A DNA stretch of 64,000 nt from XYD12-FULL-36-8 sp964391015 (GTDB taxonomy: Bacteria > Bacteroidota > Ignavibacteria > Ignavibacteriales > Ignavibacteriaceae): assembly GCA_964391015.1 (NCBI GenBank), contig CAYMKU010000004.1, positions 71,690-135,689 on the forward strand. The letters run 5' to 3'. The notes below the pieces were generated by a model. That model saw only the letters and a program-made list of their open reading frames with translations. It had not been told where the DNA came from and ran no database searches. A program made the translations under genes and the position numbers. Of this stretch, positions 1 through 8,970 are shown piece after piece; position 1 is the first letter of the stretch; each line of letters begins with the position of its first letter.

Positions 1-380
1 TTATAGCGAGATAAAGCAGCAGAAATAATATTTGCAACAGATCCCTTTTGTACTTTGCAGGCATTCAAAGCTTCATCAATTTCTCCTTTTCGCAAATAAT
101 CCATCACAGTTTTGAAGAATACATTTGCTGAACTTTTACCCATCGCTTTCCTTAGAGAGATTGTTCGTTCTATAATTATTGCAAAATCCATAATAGACAA
201 AGCGATTAGAACAGCAACAAGAGGACCGCCCGTAAAAATTTGTCCCATCAGATTAATCGGGACTTCACGCATTGCGCCATCTTTAAAGTTCACTGGGCTG
301 CCAAAAACTATAAAGTAAATAATGAACGCTGCTATCATGGCACATACTGTTAATATAACTATGAATAGAGATTGCTTCAT
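1..380 (-). CDS. ExbB/TolQ/MotA-type proton channel subunit, partial
   Basis: The reading frame starts with ATG at 380 and runs off the left edge, giving about 126 residues. An N-terminal membrane segment (residues 4-26) is followed by a second hydrophobic stretch (about 48-66, GGPLVAVLIALSIMDFAIII) and then the ERTISLRKA region typical where the first ExbB/TolQ helix enters the cytoplasm. ExbB-type proteins form the inner-membrane proton channel that drives TonB or TolA. The gene is last in a minus-strand operon, 56 bases after a gene whose product has a TonB-like N-terminal helix, which supports an energising role. Family membership is likely. Whether it is ExbB, TolQ or a MotA relative cannot be settled from this fragment; an ExbD partner would be expected just outside the window. 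Confidence 0.72.
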   Translation of the reverse strand, partial: MKQSLFIVILTVCAMIAAFIIYFIVFGSPVNFKDGAMREVPINLMGQIFTGGPLVAVLIALSIMDFAIIIERTISLRKAMGKSSANVFFKTVMDYLRKGEIDEALNACKVQKGSVANIISAALSRY

Positions 381-436
381 GCTGAACTAACTCCTTATTC
401 TGTAACTTTTGATAATAAATTTACTATCTAATTTTA

Positions 437-1873
437 TTATTTATTTTCACTTGCTAATTGCTGGTTAATTCGATCAATTATGCCGCCTTTTTGGGTGCAA
501 GCAAAGACAATTACATTTAATCCAAACTGTAACTGCCTAATATTGTCTAAAGGACCACCTAAACTTACAGGATTCCTTGGCCAGTCTCCCCACGCTTTGC
601 AATAACCCTTACTGCTTAACAATACTGCGAGTCTTCCATTTAGAAAAACTCCTTCTAAAAATCTATATCGCTCCTTAACCGGATGGCTTGGATTGGGGCG
701 AACCTCATCTTCACCTGCTGGAGGTCCAGTAAAATCTTCCCAACAATGGTAAAGCCAATGTGTATTAGGAATCTTTTCCCATTCCGCATCGTACCCCAAA
801 GCATCTTCAACAAATTGTCTAACCTTTTGATTGAAAGGTCCCCATATTGCTGCATAACCATCATCAATAAATAGAAAGCCCCCATTCCTTAAGTATTTTT
901 CAAGATTTTTAACTTCCGTACTAGAATATAATGGCGCAGCTTCAGAACCCATCATATAAAGCATAGGAACATCCATAATCAACTTGTCATCAAAACGGAT
1001 GTTACCTTTTAATCGAACATCCAATTTAGTTTTTGATTCAGCATATTCAACAAGTGTTGGTAATGCAAGAGCTACAGAATTCCAACCCGGTTCACCATTG
1101 TCGGCAAGTTTTGCCGCACGATAATTGACCTGATAAAAATTTAGAAAGCCCTTTATTTCCTTTTTGTTTTTGCCTTGAGAAATAAAACCCTCAAACCTAT
1201 CTTGAAAATTAGTATAATCAATAAGCTGATCCCTTAACATTTCACTTCCTCGCTGGAATGTCCTGGTGTTAACTACTTCAGACATTATGTTTGGATTATC
1301 GCCCATTCCACCATCATCTCTTCCAAATATTCCGCCAGTACCGCCTCTTCCTAAACTTCTCCCATAACTCTTAGTCCCCCCTGGAATTGACCAACCTTCA
1401 GCTCCTCCAGTTTCTGCCGATGTTATTGCTCCATGAAATACACTTCCTTGTCCAGCACCTGAAGAACTGCTCAAATTGGGTCTAATCTCTGTTCTCAATT
1501 CGTTTACATCAACATTTTCTGTGAGAGAATAATCTTTAGGTTGATATTCAGTAACAGACTGTTGTTCCTTTAATAACTCAAAAGATTTTGCAAGTTTAGG
1601 TGGAGTCGGTTCATACTTAATGGGTGGTGGGATCTTTTCATAATAGGTTTTTATCTTTACTAATTTCGTATTCGGATCATGCTTCTCAGAGAAAAGGAAT
1701 ATCCAAGCAATAATGATCAAGTGCAACAGAATGGATAATACAACTCCCCAAGCAAATGCACGTTTGTAATAAACTCGCCACCGCGAGGTTTCAAAAATAA
1801 GCTTGCTTAATGCACGTGCATCAAGTTTAGTAATAATATTTTTTAATTTATTTGCTTGAGGCAACATTATCAT
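437..1873 (-). CDS. TonB-like anchor fused to a DUF4159 domain
   Basis: The 478-residue protein has a short cytoplasmic start, one transmembrane helix at about residues 40-61 and a proline-rich stretch (KIPPPIKYEPTPP, about 80-93). A glycine-rich linker (about 135-195) follows, then a C-terminal DUF4159 domain (about 270-470) with the segments GGFLFIDDGYA and NTHWLYHCW. The helix contains S47-x3-H51, the same spacing as the Ser/His pair conserved in TonB transmembrane segments. A TonB-like N-terminus coupled to a periplasmic DUF4159 domain beside an ExbB gene suggests a force-transducing protein. The start ATG lies inside the end of the upstream TPR gene (26-base overlap), so the two are probably translationally coupled. 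DUF4159 has no established function, and the role here is inference. Confidence 0.75.
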   Translation of the reverse strand: MIMLPQANKLKNIITKLDARALSKLIFETSRWRVYYKRAFAWGVVLSILLHLIIIAWIFLFSEKHDPNTKLVKIKTYYEKIPPPIKYEPTPPKLAKSFELLKEQQSVTEYQPKDYSLTENVDVNELRTEIRPNLSSSSGAGQGSVFHGAITSAETGGAEGWSIPGGTKSYGRSLGRGGTGGIFGRDDGGMGDNPNIMSEVVNTRTFQRGSEMLRDQLIDYTNFQDRFEGFISQGKNKKEIKGFLNFYQVNYRAAKLADNGEPGWNSVALALPTLVEYAESKTKLDVRLKGNIRFDDKLIMDVPMLYMMGSEAAPLYSSTEVKNLEKYLRNGGFLFIDDGYAAIWGPFNQKVRQFVEDALGYDAEWEKIPNTHWLYHCWEDFTGPPAGEDEVRPNPSHPVKERYRFLEGVFLNGRLAVLLSSKGYCKAWGDWPRNPVSLGGPLDNIRQLQFGLNVIVFACTQKGGIIDRINQQLASENK

Positions 1874-4800
1874 TTAACCATTCTAAATGTTGTTCTGAGA
1901 AATAAACAACACCTGAACCCGAAGGATTATTTTTATATTTTTCTATAATTTTTTTATAAAGCTCGATTGCTTTCTTAGTATCGCCAAGTTGTTCATAAGA
2001 TGAGGCAATATTTGCTTCACACGCCATAGCAATTTCTGTATCTGGATAATTATTTACAACTTTATTCAATTCTACAATAGCTTTTTTATAGTCTTTTTTA
2101 TCAAATGATACAATTGCAGTTTGGTATTCTTTGAAGGCATCTATTTGAGATAATTCTTTTATGAAACTCTTCGCTTCTTCAGTTTTATAATGATTAGGAA
2201 ATTTGTCAATGAACGTTTTGTATTCAAATAATGCCTTTGAATAATCCTTCTTATTATAATAATAATCTCCTATGGTAAATTGAGCTTCTGGTACAAGTTC
2301 ATGCGTGGGATATAAATCAATAAGTTTCTGGAGCGGAACAATCATATTATCCATTTGTTTCATTTGATAATAGCACCAAGCCTCGTTATATAATGCAGAA
2401 GAAGAAAAGTTACTTTTAGGATGTTTTGTATATACCAGCCGATATTCATTAACAGCATTTTCAAATTTTGAAGTGTTGTAATGTGCTTCAGCAATATTGA
2501 ATTGTGCCTCTGCCGCTAATTCATCTTCGGGATATAATTTTATAAAATCTCTAAAAGCATTTATCGAATTATCCCATTCTCCCATTTTGTAGTATGCATA
2601 CGCTATAAAAAACATGGAGTTTTTCTTTGTCGGTACATTTGGATATTTTTCAACAAAATTCTTAAATGATGAAATGGCTTCACGATAATATCCATTATCA
2701 TAAAGATTAACAGAGTAATTAAAAAACAATTCTTCTGAAGATGCGGGAAATTTTGTTGCGGCTAAATTTAATACTTCCACTCCCTTGACAGATTGATTAG
2801 TTAAGTTATAACTTGTAGCAAGTAAATATACTGCTCTACTGAAAAGCTGCTCATCGGCTTCACTTAACTGCAGTGCTTGGTTTGAATACAAAATCGCTTT
2901 ATTAAAATCCTTATTATCATAGTAAACCTCAGATAATGCGACTAAGTAACGAGCTTTCTCAAGGGTATCAGCAGAAGCATTTATAAAACCAAGCATCATA
3001 TTAATACCTTTTTGAGTTTGCCCAGCTTTAACATACTCTGTTGCAAGTCTTCCTCGAGCAATTGGAATTAATGAGAAAAGTTTTTCTTTAAATTTTGGAT
3101 CGTTCAATGCCGATTCAATGTCCTTAGCAGCCAAAGAATGATTTTCAATCTGTCCATACAATGTTCCCCTTAAATAGAGAGACTGGAGTCTCAACATTTC
3201 ATTAGTTTTTTTATCATCAACTACAAATGTTAACTCTTTGATTGCTTCATCATTTCGATTTTTATTTATATATACATCTCCCAGTGAGTAATGAGCTTCC
3301 GGCAGAAAGTAAACAGAATCTTTCATCGAATCTGCAACCGCTACCAAATCTTTGGAGAATTTTTCCGCCTCATCAAGTTTTTTTTGAAGAATGAATGACT
3401 TTGACGTTTTAATAATAGCGGGGATAAAATAGCTGGACTTAAGACTTATTTTATTGAACACAGAAGGAATTGGTTGATACTCCTTGTTATCATAATAAAC
3501 TTGTAACAAATAATAATTTGCTTCATCATTATAATTTGGATTATTATCTTCATTCAGAACAGATAATAACTGCGACTTAGCTTCCTCGTATTTTTTTTCT
3601 TCATATAGAATTCGACCTAAGAAAATTCTAGACGAGACAGCTTGTGATGTATTTGGTTTATTCTGAACAATAGCTTGAAAATTAAGACGCGATTTTTCGA
3701 AATTCTTTAAGGTGAAACTTGAACTGCCGCTTAAGTAAAGCAAATCATATTTGTACTCGCTGCTAGGATATTTAACAAGGAAAGTATCCGTTTCCATTAC
3801 CACCTTACTAAAAGCTTCACCATTATAGAGATTGATGATTCTGGTGTAATATGCACTCTCAACAGAAAAATTAATTGCATCAGCAACTTCCGAATATCCT
3901 GCAGCATAAAAGGCAAATTCATCGGCTGCTTTAAGGTACATTTTTTCATTCTGATATGTTTCGGCAATTTTATACTGCATCTTTGCTTGCAAATCTTTTT
4001 TATTAAAGTTTTCATCAATTGCTTTTTGATAAACATATCGTGCTGAATCAATACCCTTTTCTCTCAGCGTATAGTCAGCCATCTTGATATACGAAACCTC
4101 GATTAATGAAGGGAGTAACGTATATTGTGTTACCGCTTTCTGATAGCTTTGCATCGATTTATAATAATCTTTTTTCTCTCTATACGAATCTCCAATTTTC
4201 ACTTGAGATTTTGCCACCAACTCAAGAATTGATTCATTAGTTTCTCTTCCAGCAGTCGCTTCAAATATTTGTCTTTCCTTAACAGCTTTTAACTGAACTT
4301 TTTCCCATTCCTGCTGTTTGAAAGATTCTGGTTTAAACCGTTCTTGGAGATTAGTCCAAAACTGAATGGCTTTATCAAATTGTTTTTGATCGTAATTATT
4401 TTGCCCAAGCTGATATATTGTGGACGCGAGGTAATCTGTTTCAGGATATTTCTCAACTAACTCAACAAAAGCTTGATTACTTTTCTCAATATCATTAAGC
4501 TCTCTGTAAGCCCATCCTATATCGTACAAAGCAATTTCTGCTTTTGGACTTGATGAGTATTTATCTGCAAGTTTTCTCGCTTCAATGATTGCAGTATCAT
4601 ATTTTGCTGAGCGATAATATAAATCATAAATTTGAAATTGAGCCAATGCTGCAAGTTTCGGTTCATCCTTCCGAGATTCAACAATTCTGAAAATGTTTAT
4701 TGCCTCTTCTTGCTTCTTAAGGTTCTTGAGAGCATTCGCTTTTTGATAAAAAGCTGCTACAACTACACTGACAACATACTCACCGCTAAGAAGGTCAACC

Positions 4801-4991
4801 CTAACGCTATCTTCATTCAGAAAATCACTGTTAGTATGAATTATCCTATCATATTGCTCAATTGCTTTTTCAAAATTACTGGAAGCAAAAAAATTTTGAC
4901 CGGATGTGAACGCCTTTTGAAGTTCCTTTGGAGTGGGAATGAAATAGCTAGCAATAGCAGCTCCAAGCACTATAATAATTTTCCAAAGCAT
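1848..4991 (-). CDS. Large tetratricopeptide-repeat protein, envelope-associated
   Basis: The 1047-residue protein has an N-terminal hydrophobic segment (residues 3-18, probably signal or anchor). It is otherwise built almost entirely of TPR units with the W/L-G-Y-A-F-A-P pattern, for example ALYDIGWAYRELNDIEKSNQ and AQFNIAEAHYNTSKFENAVN. Repeats near the C-terminus resemble the Tol-Pal-associated YbgF/CpoB type (AQFTIGDYYYNKKDYSKAL). TPR solenoids are protein-binding scaffolds, so this is probably a periplasmic hub for the neighbouring TonB/ExbB-like and barrel proteins. It starts 21 bases after the barrel gene and overlaps the next gene by 26 bases. No enzymatic domain is visible. Confidence 0.82.
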   Translation of the reverse strand: MLWKIIIVLGAAIASYFIPTPKELQKAFTSGQNFFASSNFEKAIEQYDRIIHTNSDFLNEDSVRVDLLSGEYVVSVVVAAFYQKANALKNLKKQEEAINIFRIVESRKDEPKLAALAQFQIYDLYYRSAKYDTAIIEARKLADKYSSSPKAEIALYDIGWAYRELNDIEKSNQAFVELVEKYPETDYLASTIYQLGQNNYDQKQFDKAIQFWTNLQERFKPESFKQQEWEKVQLKAVKERQIFEATAGRETNESILELVAKSQVKIGDSYREKKDYYKSMQSYQKAVTQYTLLPSLIEVSYIKMADYTLREKGIDSARYVYQKAIDENFNKKDLQAKMQYKIAETYQNEKMYLKAADEFAFYAAGYSEVADAINFSVESAYYTRIINLYNGEAFSKVVMETDTFLVKYPSSEYKYDLLYLSGSSSFTLKNFEKSRLNFQAIVQNKPNTSQAVSSRIFLGRILYEEKKYEEAKSQLLSVLNEDNNPNYNDEANYYLLQVYYDNKEYQPIPSVFNKISLKSSYFIPAIIKTSKSFILQKKLDEAEKFSKDLVAVADSMKDSVYFLPEAHYSLGDVYINKNRNDEAIKELTFVVDDKKTNEMLRLQSLYLRGTLYGQIENHSLAAKDIESALNDPKFKEKLFSLIPIARGRLATEYVKAGQTQKGINMMLGFINASADTLEKARYLVALSEVYYDNKDFNKAILYSNQALQLSEADEQLFSRAVYLLATSYNLTNQSVKGVEVLNLAATKFPASSEELFFNYSVNLYDNGYYREAISSFKNFVEKYPNVPTKKNSMFFIAYAYYKMGEWDNSINAFRDFIKLYPEDELAAEAQFNIAEAHYNTSKFENAVNEYRLVYTKHPKSNFSSSALYNEAWCYYQMKQMDNMIVPLQKLIDLYPTHELVPEAQFTIGDYYYNKKDYSKALFEYKTFIDKFPNHYKTEEAKSFIKELSQIDAFKEYQTAIVSFDKKDYKKAIVELNKVVNNYPDTEIAMACEANIASSYEQLGDTKKAIELYKKIIEKYKNNPSGSGVVYFSEQHLEWLNDNVASSK

Positions 4992-5012
4992 AGGTTACGA
5001 ACTCATACCTAA

Positions 5013-8009
5013 CTAAAACCCTGCATAGATTGAAAAAAATAAAGAAGTCTCCTGAGTACCCTTAGATTTATCAATTTCTCTAAGGTAATTTATATCTGTG
5101 TGTTTAAAACCAAAATCAAAAACAACGCTGTAACCAGCATACTGTGATTTATTGCTTAATGACATTGCAATTATCGATCGATCCTGGCTTTCTACACCAT
5201 CCATATAATTCCTTATTTTGTATTTGAACGTGTTTCCGAATAAAGAAAAACCTTGAAGCCCGAAACGTAAATCGGTATTTTCAGTTAACTTGTAATCAAG
5301 ACGAACTATTGGAATGGTTTCCTGTGTATGTTGCTGAATTTCAGTAACCGGATTTCCTTGTTTATCTTCTGAAAACTTTAAAACTTTTTCCGTTCTTATT
5401 TTGAATTGAGGACTAACTTTAAGCGCACCATTAAAAAACCGGAAGGTGTAATCTATTTTATTTACAATCCCCCAGAAAATTATTTTCCCCGGAACTTGAT
5501 CACCTAATAAACGCACTTCAGTTGGAGTAAGGAAGGCATTCTCACGCGAACCAATTGAGAATTGTTTATTAAGTTCAACCCTCATATTGTTTTCAATCAG
5601 AAGATCTTTTATTTGGGTGTACTTAGTCCCCAGATAAAGAGAGTTGACCAAAGAATTTCTATAATTCAGCGGGTCAACAGTAAATATTGGATATGGATCG
5701 CGAGTTGTTATTACTCCTTTGAAAATGTAAAGATCATTTGGGATATTATCTCGAACTTGCTTGAAAACATAGTACAACCTAAAATCACCAAATTTAGGAG
5801 TAGCAGTAAAATAACCTGCTTTAAGGTAATTGATATCATTTCTTCCACCACGTGCTATAGCTTCCTCATGGACTTTGCCAGCACTTAAATTTAATCCGTC
5901 CAACAAATCCAAATTACCGAACACATGATATCCATCTATATCTGGTTCATATGGATAATCAGGTAAAATGTCATTTTCTTGCTCATCAATTATCCCATTG
6001 TTGTTCCAATCATCGCCATAATCAAATGTAGGCGGATCAGCGTAATATGTCAAAAAATCTTCTGAATAATCAGGAACACCATTAGCATTTCTGTCATCAT
6101 CTGGTATTCCATCATTATCCCTATCTTTACCAGGGAATATCCCAGTATCAGGCTTACGTACAATTTCCTCTAAACTTCTCAATTCATTTGAGCTTTGTCT
6201 ATATCCAAGCTTGAAGTAATCACCATTTTTATTTATTATATCATTGTTGCGAGAATAGGCATCCGTTGTAAGCACTCCCACTTGATAATGATAAAATCCG
6301 TCCTCCCATCTGTCATCGTCATCATTATCATCAACTAGGGGATAAAATACGCCGCCAGGAAATAAAATAGTTGTGGCTGGGATATATGGAGCATCAAATC
6401 CCAAGAAATCTGGTGGAATAGCTGTAGGAATAAAATTTCCCGAAGGAGAAGCAAAATAGCTATTTTCAAGAACATAAGTATTTAACGAAGTAGTATAACT
6501 AGGAGTAATTTGGTAACGCTCACCACCAAAAGTAAATCTACCTAATTTCTTTTTACCTTTGATAAACCATGCTTTTCCTTTACTCTCAAATCTATTACCA
6601 GAAAGCAAAGGATATTTTAGGAACTCAACACTTTCATTAAACTCACCTTCAATGTTAAATCCCCCCCAATCAAATTGAAAATTCATTCCATATACAGACA
6701 TACCAGTTGTTAGTCCATAATTGATGATAACAACCTTCTTATTACTAGCATCACGAATATTCCCATCAGCTCTTGCTCTTACGAAAAAAGGTGTGAGCTG
6801 AGCAAGAAGCTGGTCATCAGCATGTGAAGTGAATGAACCAGTATAATCGTCTTTGGTATTCACATAATCTTGAGCAGTTTCAATTTTATAATCATTTGCT
6901 ATTGTAATTTGAAACTGTACAGATTCGACACCCGGAGGCATTAAAAACCCATAGGTTAAACTCTCTGTCCCACTACTCGGTACTCTAAAAGGATAAACAT
7001 ACTTTGCAGGGTTTTCAGCATAAGTATTTCTATAGTTAAATAATCTTGAAAAACTTGTTGTATCTGCTCCACGAAATATCCCCTTATCACTTATATCAAA
7101 ACCTTTATTTCGCCCTTCTAATTTATCTCTCAGAATCCAGAATTGAATTGGTTGATTTAATTGAGTAGAAGCGTTGGACGGATCAGCATTAAAGATATTT
7201 ACAACGGGTCTAGGTTGACCATTTACTATTATAGTCGGTGTATTAAAAACAATAGGGCCTGAATTATCACCCGGCGATTCATCACTAATCCTTAAAAATA
7301 TTACACGAGGAATGACATTAGAAACAACTCCTTTAAGAGATGCCTCTTTACTATCAAGACTGCTTCTTCTCTGATGTTGATTTACATATGTAACCCCAAG
7401 AGATAGCATATCACCTATATCAGTCTCAAAGTGTCCGCCAAATAAATACTGTGTCCAATCTCTTATTCTTCGAATACCATCGACACTAGTTGGGAATGAG
7501 GAATCAAAACGTAATCTAATTGGATCAGATATTCTTGAAGCAATAAGCGTACCTCGATATTTGGGAGTGCCAGCATCCCATCTGATGCCATTAAATCTTG
7601 CTCTATTGAAAGTCAAGGAAGTAAATTTGGTTCTAATCGCATCACCAACCATTAAACGAGTTTCAAATCCGCTGTAGGAATCGTTGGCAATTATTAAATT
7701 TGTAAAGTAGCTTAGAAAGTAACGGGATTTAATTATATCACTTGTACCAGATGGGAGTAATCCCGTAGCAGTTTGCTGTTTTTGAACTTCAGAAAGTTCA
7801 TAAACAGTTGTACCTTCGACTAAGAAGTTACCAAAATTATCAAAGAATTTTTTTCTTAAGAACGTAGAGCTATAGTTCTCATAATTTCTCCCCGAATAAT
7901 TCAAATAAGCTGTGCCTTGTTTACCTTTATTTGAAATAAATTGAGAGTAACCTTGATTGCTTAAACTTATAAGTATAGCACAAATTAAGTAGTAGCGAAA
8001 TATCCTCAA
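5013..8009 (-). CDS. Large secreted outer-membrane beta-barrel protein
   Basis: The protein has about 998 residues. I chose the TTG at 8009 because a GGAGG lies five bases before it and it opens directly on a signal peptide (RIFRYYLICAILISLSNQGYSQ region). The body alternates aromatic and polar residues as beta-barrel strands do and ends in an aromatic strand (FFSIYAGF). Around residues 630-665 lie acidic calcium-loop motifs (DRDNDGIPDDD, DWNNNGIIDEQEND) like thrombospondin-3 repeats. It sits between a PorV-like gene (20 bases) and the TPR gene (21 bases). The family is not recognised. It recalls type IX secretion outer-membrane proteins in general style but is far too short for SprA. A longer TTG start at 8021 is possible. 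Confidence 0.7.
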   Translation of the reverse strand: MRIFRYYLICAILISLSNQGYSQFISNKGKQGTAYLNYSGRNYENYSSTFLRKKFFDNFGNFLVEGTTVYELSEVQKQQTATGLLPSGTSDIIKSRYFLSYFTNLIIANDSYSGFETRLMVGDAIRTKFTSLTFNRARFNGIRWDAGTPKYRGTLIASRISDPIRLRFDSSFPTSVDGIRRIRDWTQYLFGGHFETDIGDMLSLGVTYVNQHQRRSSLDSKEASLKGVVSNVIPRVIFLRISDESPGDNSGPIVFNTPTIIVNGQPRPVVNIFNADPSNASTQLNQPIQFWILRDKLEGRNKGFDISDKGIFRGADTTSFSRLFNYRNTYAENPAKYVYPFRVPSSGTESLTYGFLMPPGVESVQFQITIANDYKIETAQDYVNTKDDYTGSFTSHADDQLLAQLTPFFVRARADGNIRDASNKKVVIINYGLTTGMSVYGMNFQFDWGGFNIEGEFNESVEFLKYPLLSGNRFESKGKAWFIKGKKKLGRFTFGGERYQITPSYTTSLNTYVLENSYFASPSGNFIPTAIPPDFLGFDAPYIPATTILFPGGVFYPLVDDNDDDDRWEDGFYHYQVGVLTTDAYSRNNDIINKNGDYFKLGYRQSSNELRSLEEIVRKPDTGIFPGKDRDNDGIPDDDRNANGVPDYSEDFLTYYADPPTFDYGDDWNNNGIIDEQENDILPDYPYEPDIDGYHVFGNLDLLDGLNLSAGKVHEEAIARGGRNDINYLKAGYFTATPKFGDFRLYYVFKQVRDNIPNDLYIFKGVITTRDPYPIFTVDPLNYRNSLVNSLYLGTKYTQIKDLLIENNMRVELNKQFSIGSRENAFLTPTEVRLLGDQVPGKIIFWGIVNKIDYTFRFFNGALKVSPQFKIRTEKVLKFSEDKQGNPVTEIQQHTQETIPIVRLDYKLTENTDLRFGLQGFSLFGNTFKYKIRNYMDGVESQDRSIIAMSLSNKSQYAGYSVVFDFGFKHTDINYLREIDKSKGTQETSLFFSIYAGF

Positions 8010-8029
8010 CACTACCTCCAATAACAGAA

Positions 8030-8956
8030 TTAAAAATTAAAATTATAATTGAGTGAAATCTTGTGACTTCCTCCAACATTTTGCAGTACTAATGGAAAAA
8101 CATACGCATAATCAATTTTTAGGTTTTCAACATTTAAACCGAAACCACCATTAATCCCCCTTTGATTAAAAATATCGCTCCCCACAATTGCATCATATCC
8201 TACACGAACCAAAAATGCCGTATTCATATTAAATACTTCTTGACTAAGTCCTAAAAACTCAGCACCGGCTTTAATCTTTGTTATTTCATCATACCTAACG
8301 AGATCGAAAGCAATGATGTAGTTATATTGATTTGAGACGAATGCTAATCCTAATCCAAGGGATATAGGTAGTTTTGCATCACTGCTGCCGTTATCGGCAA
8401 TACTTGGTTGTGTTAAATTCTGAACCGCAACACCAACTCTTAAATCGGAGTTATTAAAAACATTTGAAAAAGTATAGTGTGCGCCTGCATCAAAGGTAAA
8501 ACCTAAATAAGATAAAGCAGATTCGCCTGGGGCTGCCTCTGCCGACCAACGCAGAAGCTTGAAACTTCCTCCAACAGAAATATCATTATATACTTCTCGT
8601 GCATAACTAAAAATGAATGTATTTTCTTTCCATAGTTTTGAATTGAGAAAAGTACCGCCAACACCAAATTCCCCGATTATTTCCCATGGAACAACAGCAC
8701 TTAATGAAAAATAATTCAAGTTGTCATCAGTTATACCTGGATATAAATTCGAGTAAGTAGTTGACAAACTAAGATTTTTAATATTATAAATTCCAGCTGG
8801 GTTATAAAAAATAGAATAAGGTGCATCAGCAAGTGCGATATTTGCCCCACCCATCGAAACAACGCGTGCGCTGTTCCCAAGATCGTCAAACCCACCTGCT
8901 TTTATACAAACTGTATTTATTATTAAAAGTATAAAAATAAATTTTAATTTCTTCAC
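8030..8956 (-). CDS. PorV/PorQ-like outer-membrane protein
   Basis: The 308-residue protein starts at GTG (8956) behind AAGG. A signal peptide (residues 1-20) is followed by the typical opening of this barrel family: GNSARVVSMGGANIALADAP, then YNPAGI. The remainder is a FadL-like barrel. PorV and PorQ relatives act in type IX secretion as outer-membrane shuttles or attachment factors for cargo carrying C-terminal signals. The gene is sandwiched, 14 and 20 bases apart, between a protein with a CHU_C-type C-terminus and a large barrel, which fits a secretion or surface-assembly role. Assignment to the broad PorV/PorQ family is firm; the exact paralogue is not. Confidence 0.8.
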   Translation of the reverse strand: MKKLKFIFILLIINTVCIKAGGFDDLGNSARVVSMGGANIALADAPYSIFYNPAGIYNIKNLSLSTTYSNLYPGITDDNLNYFSLSAVVPWEIIGEFGVGGTFLNSKLWKENTFIFSYAREVYNDISVGGSFKLLRWSAEAAPGESALSYLGFTFDAGAHYTFSNVFNNSDLRVGVAVQNLTQPSIADNGSSDAKLPISLGLGLAFVSNQYNYIIAFDLVRYDEITKIKAGAEFLGLSQEVFNMNTAFLVRVGYDAIVGSDIFNQRGINGGFGLNVENLKIDYAYVFPLVLQNVGGSHKISLNYNFNF

Positions 8957-8970
8957 GTTTTACCTTCTAA

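Noticed and set aside
5013..8009. SprA translocon of the type IX system
   Set aside because: At about 1,000 residues it is less than half the length of SprA, and no SprA-specific segment was seen. Only a general outer-membrane barrel is supported.
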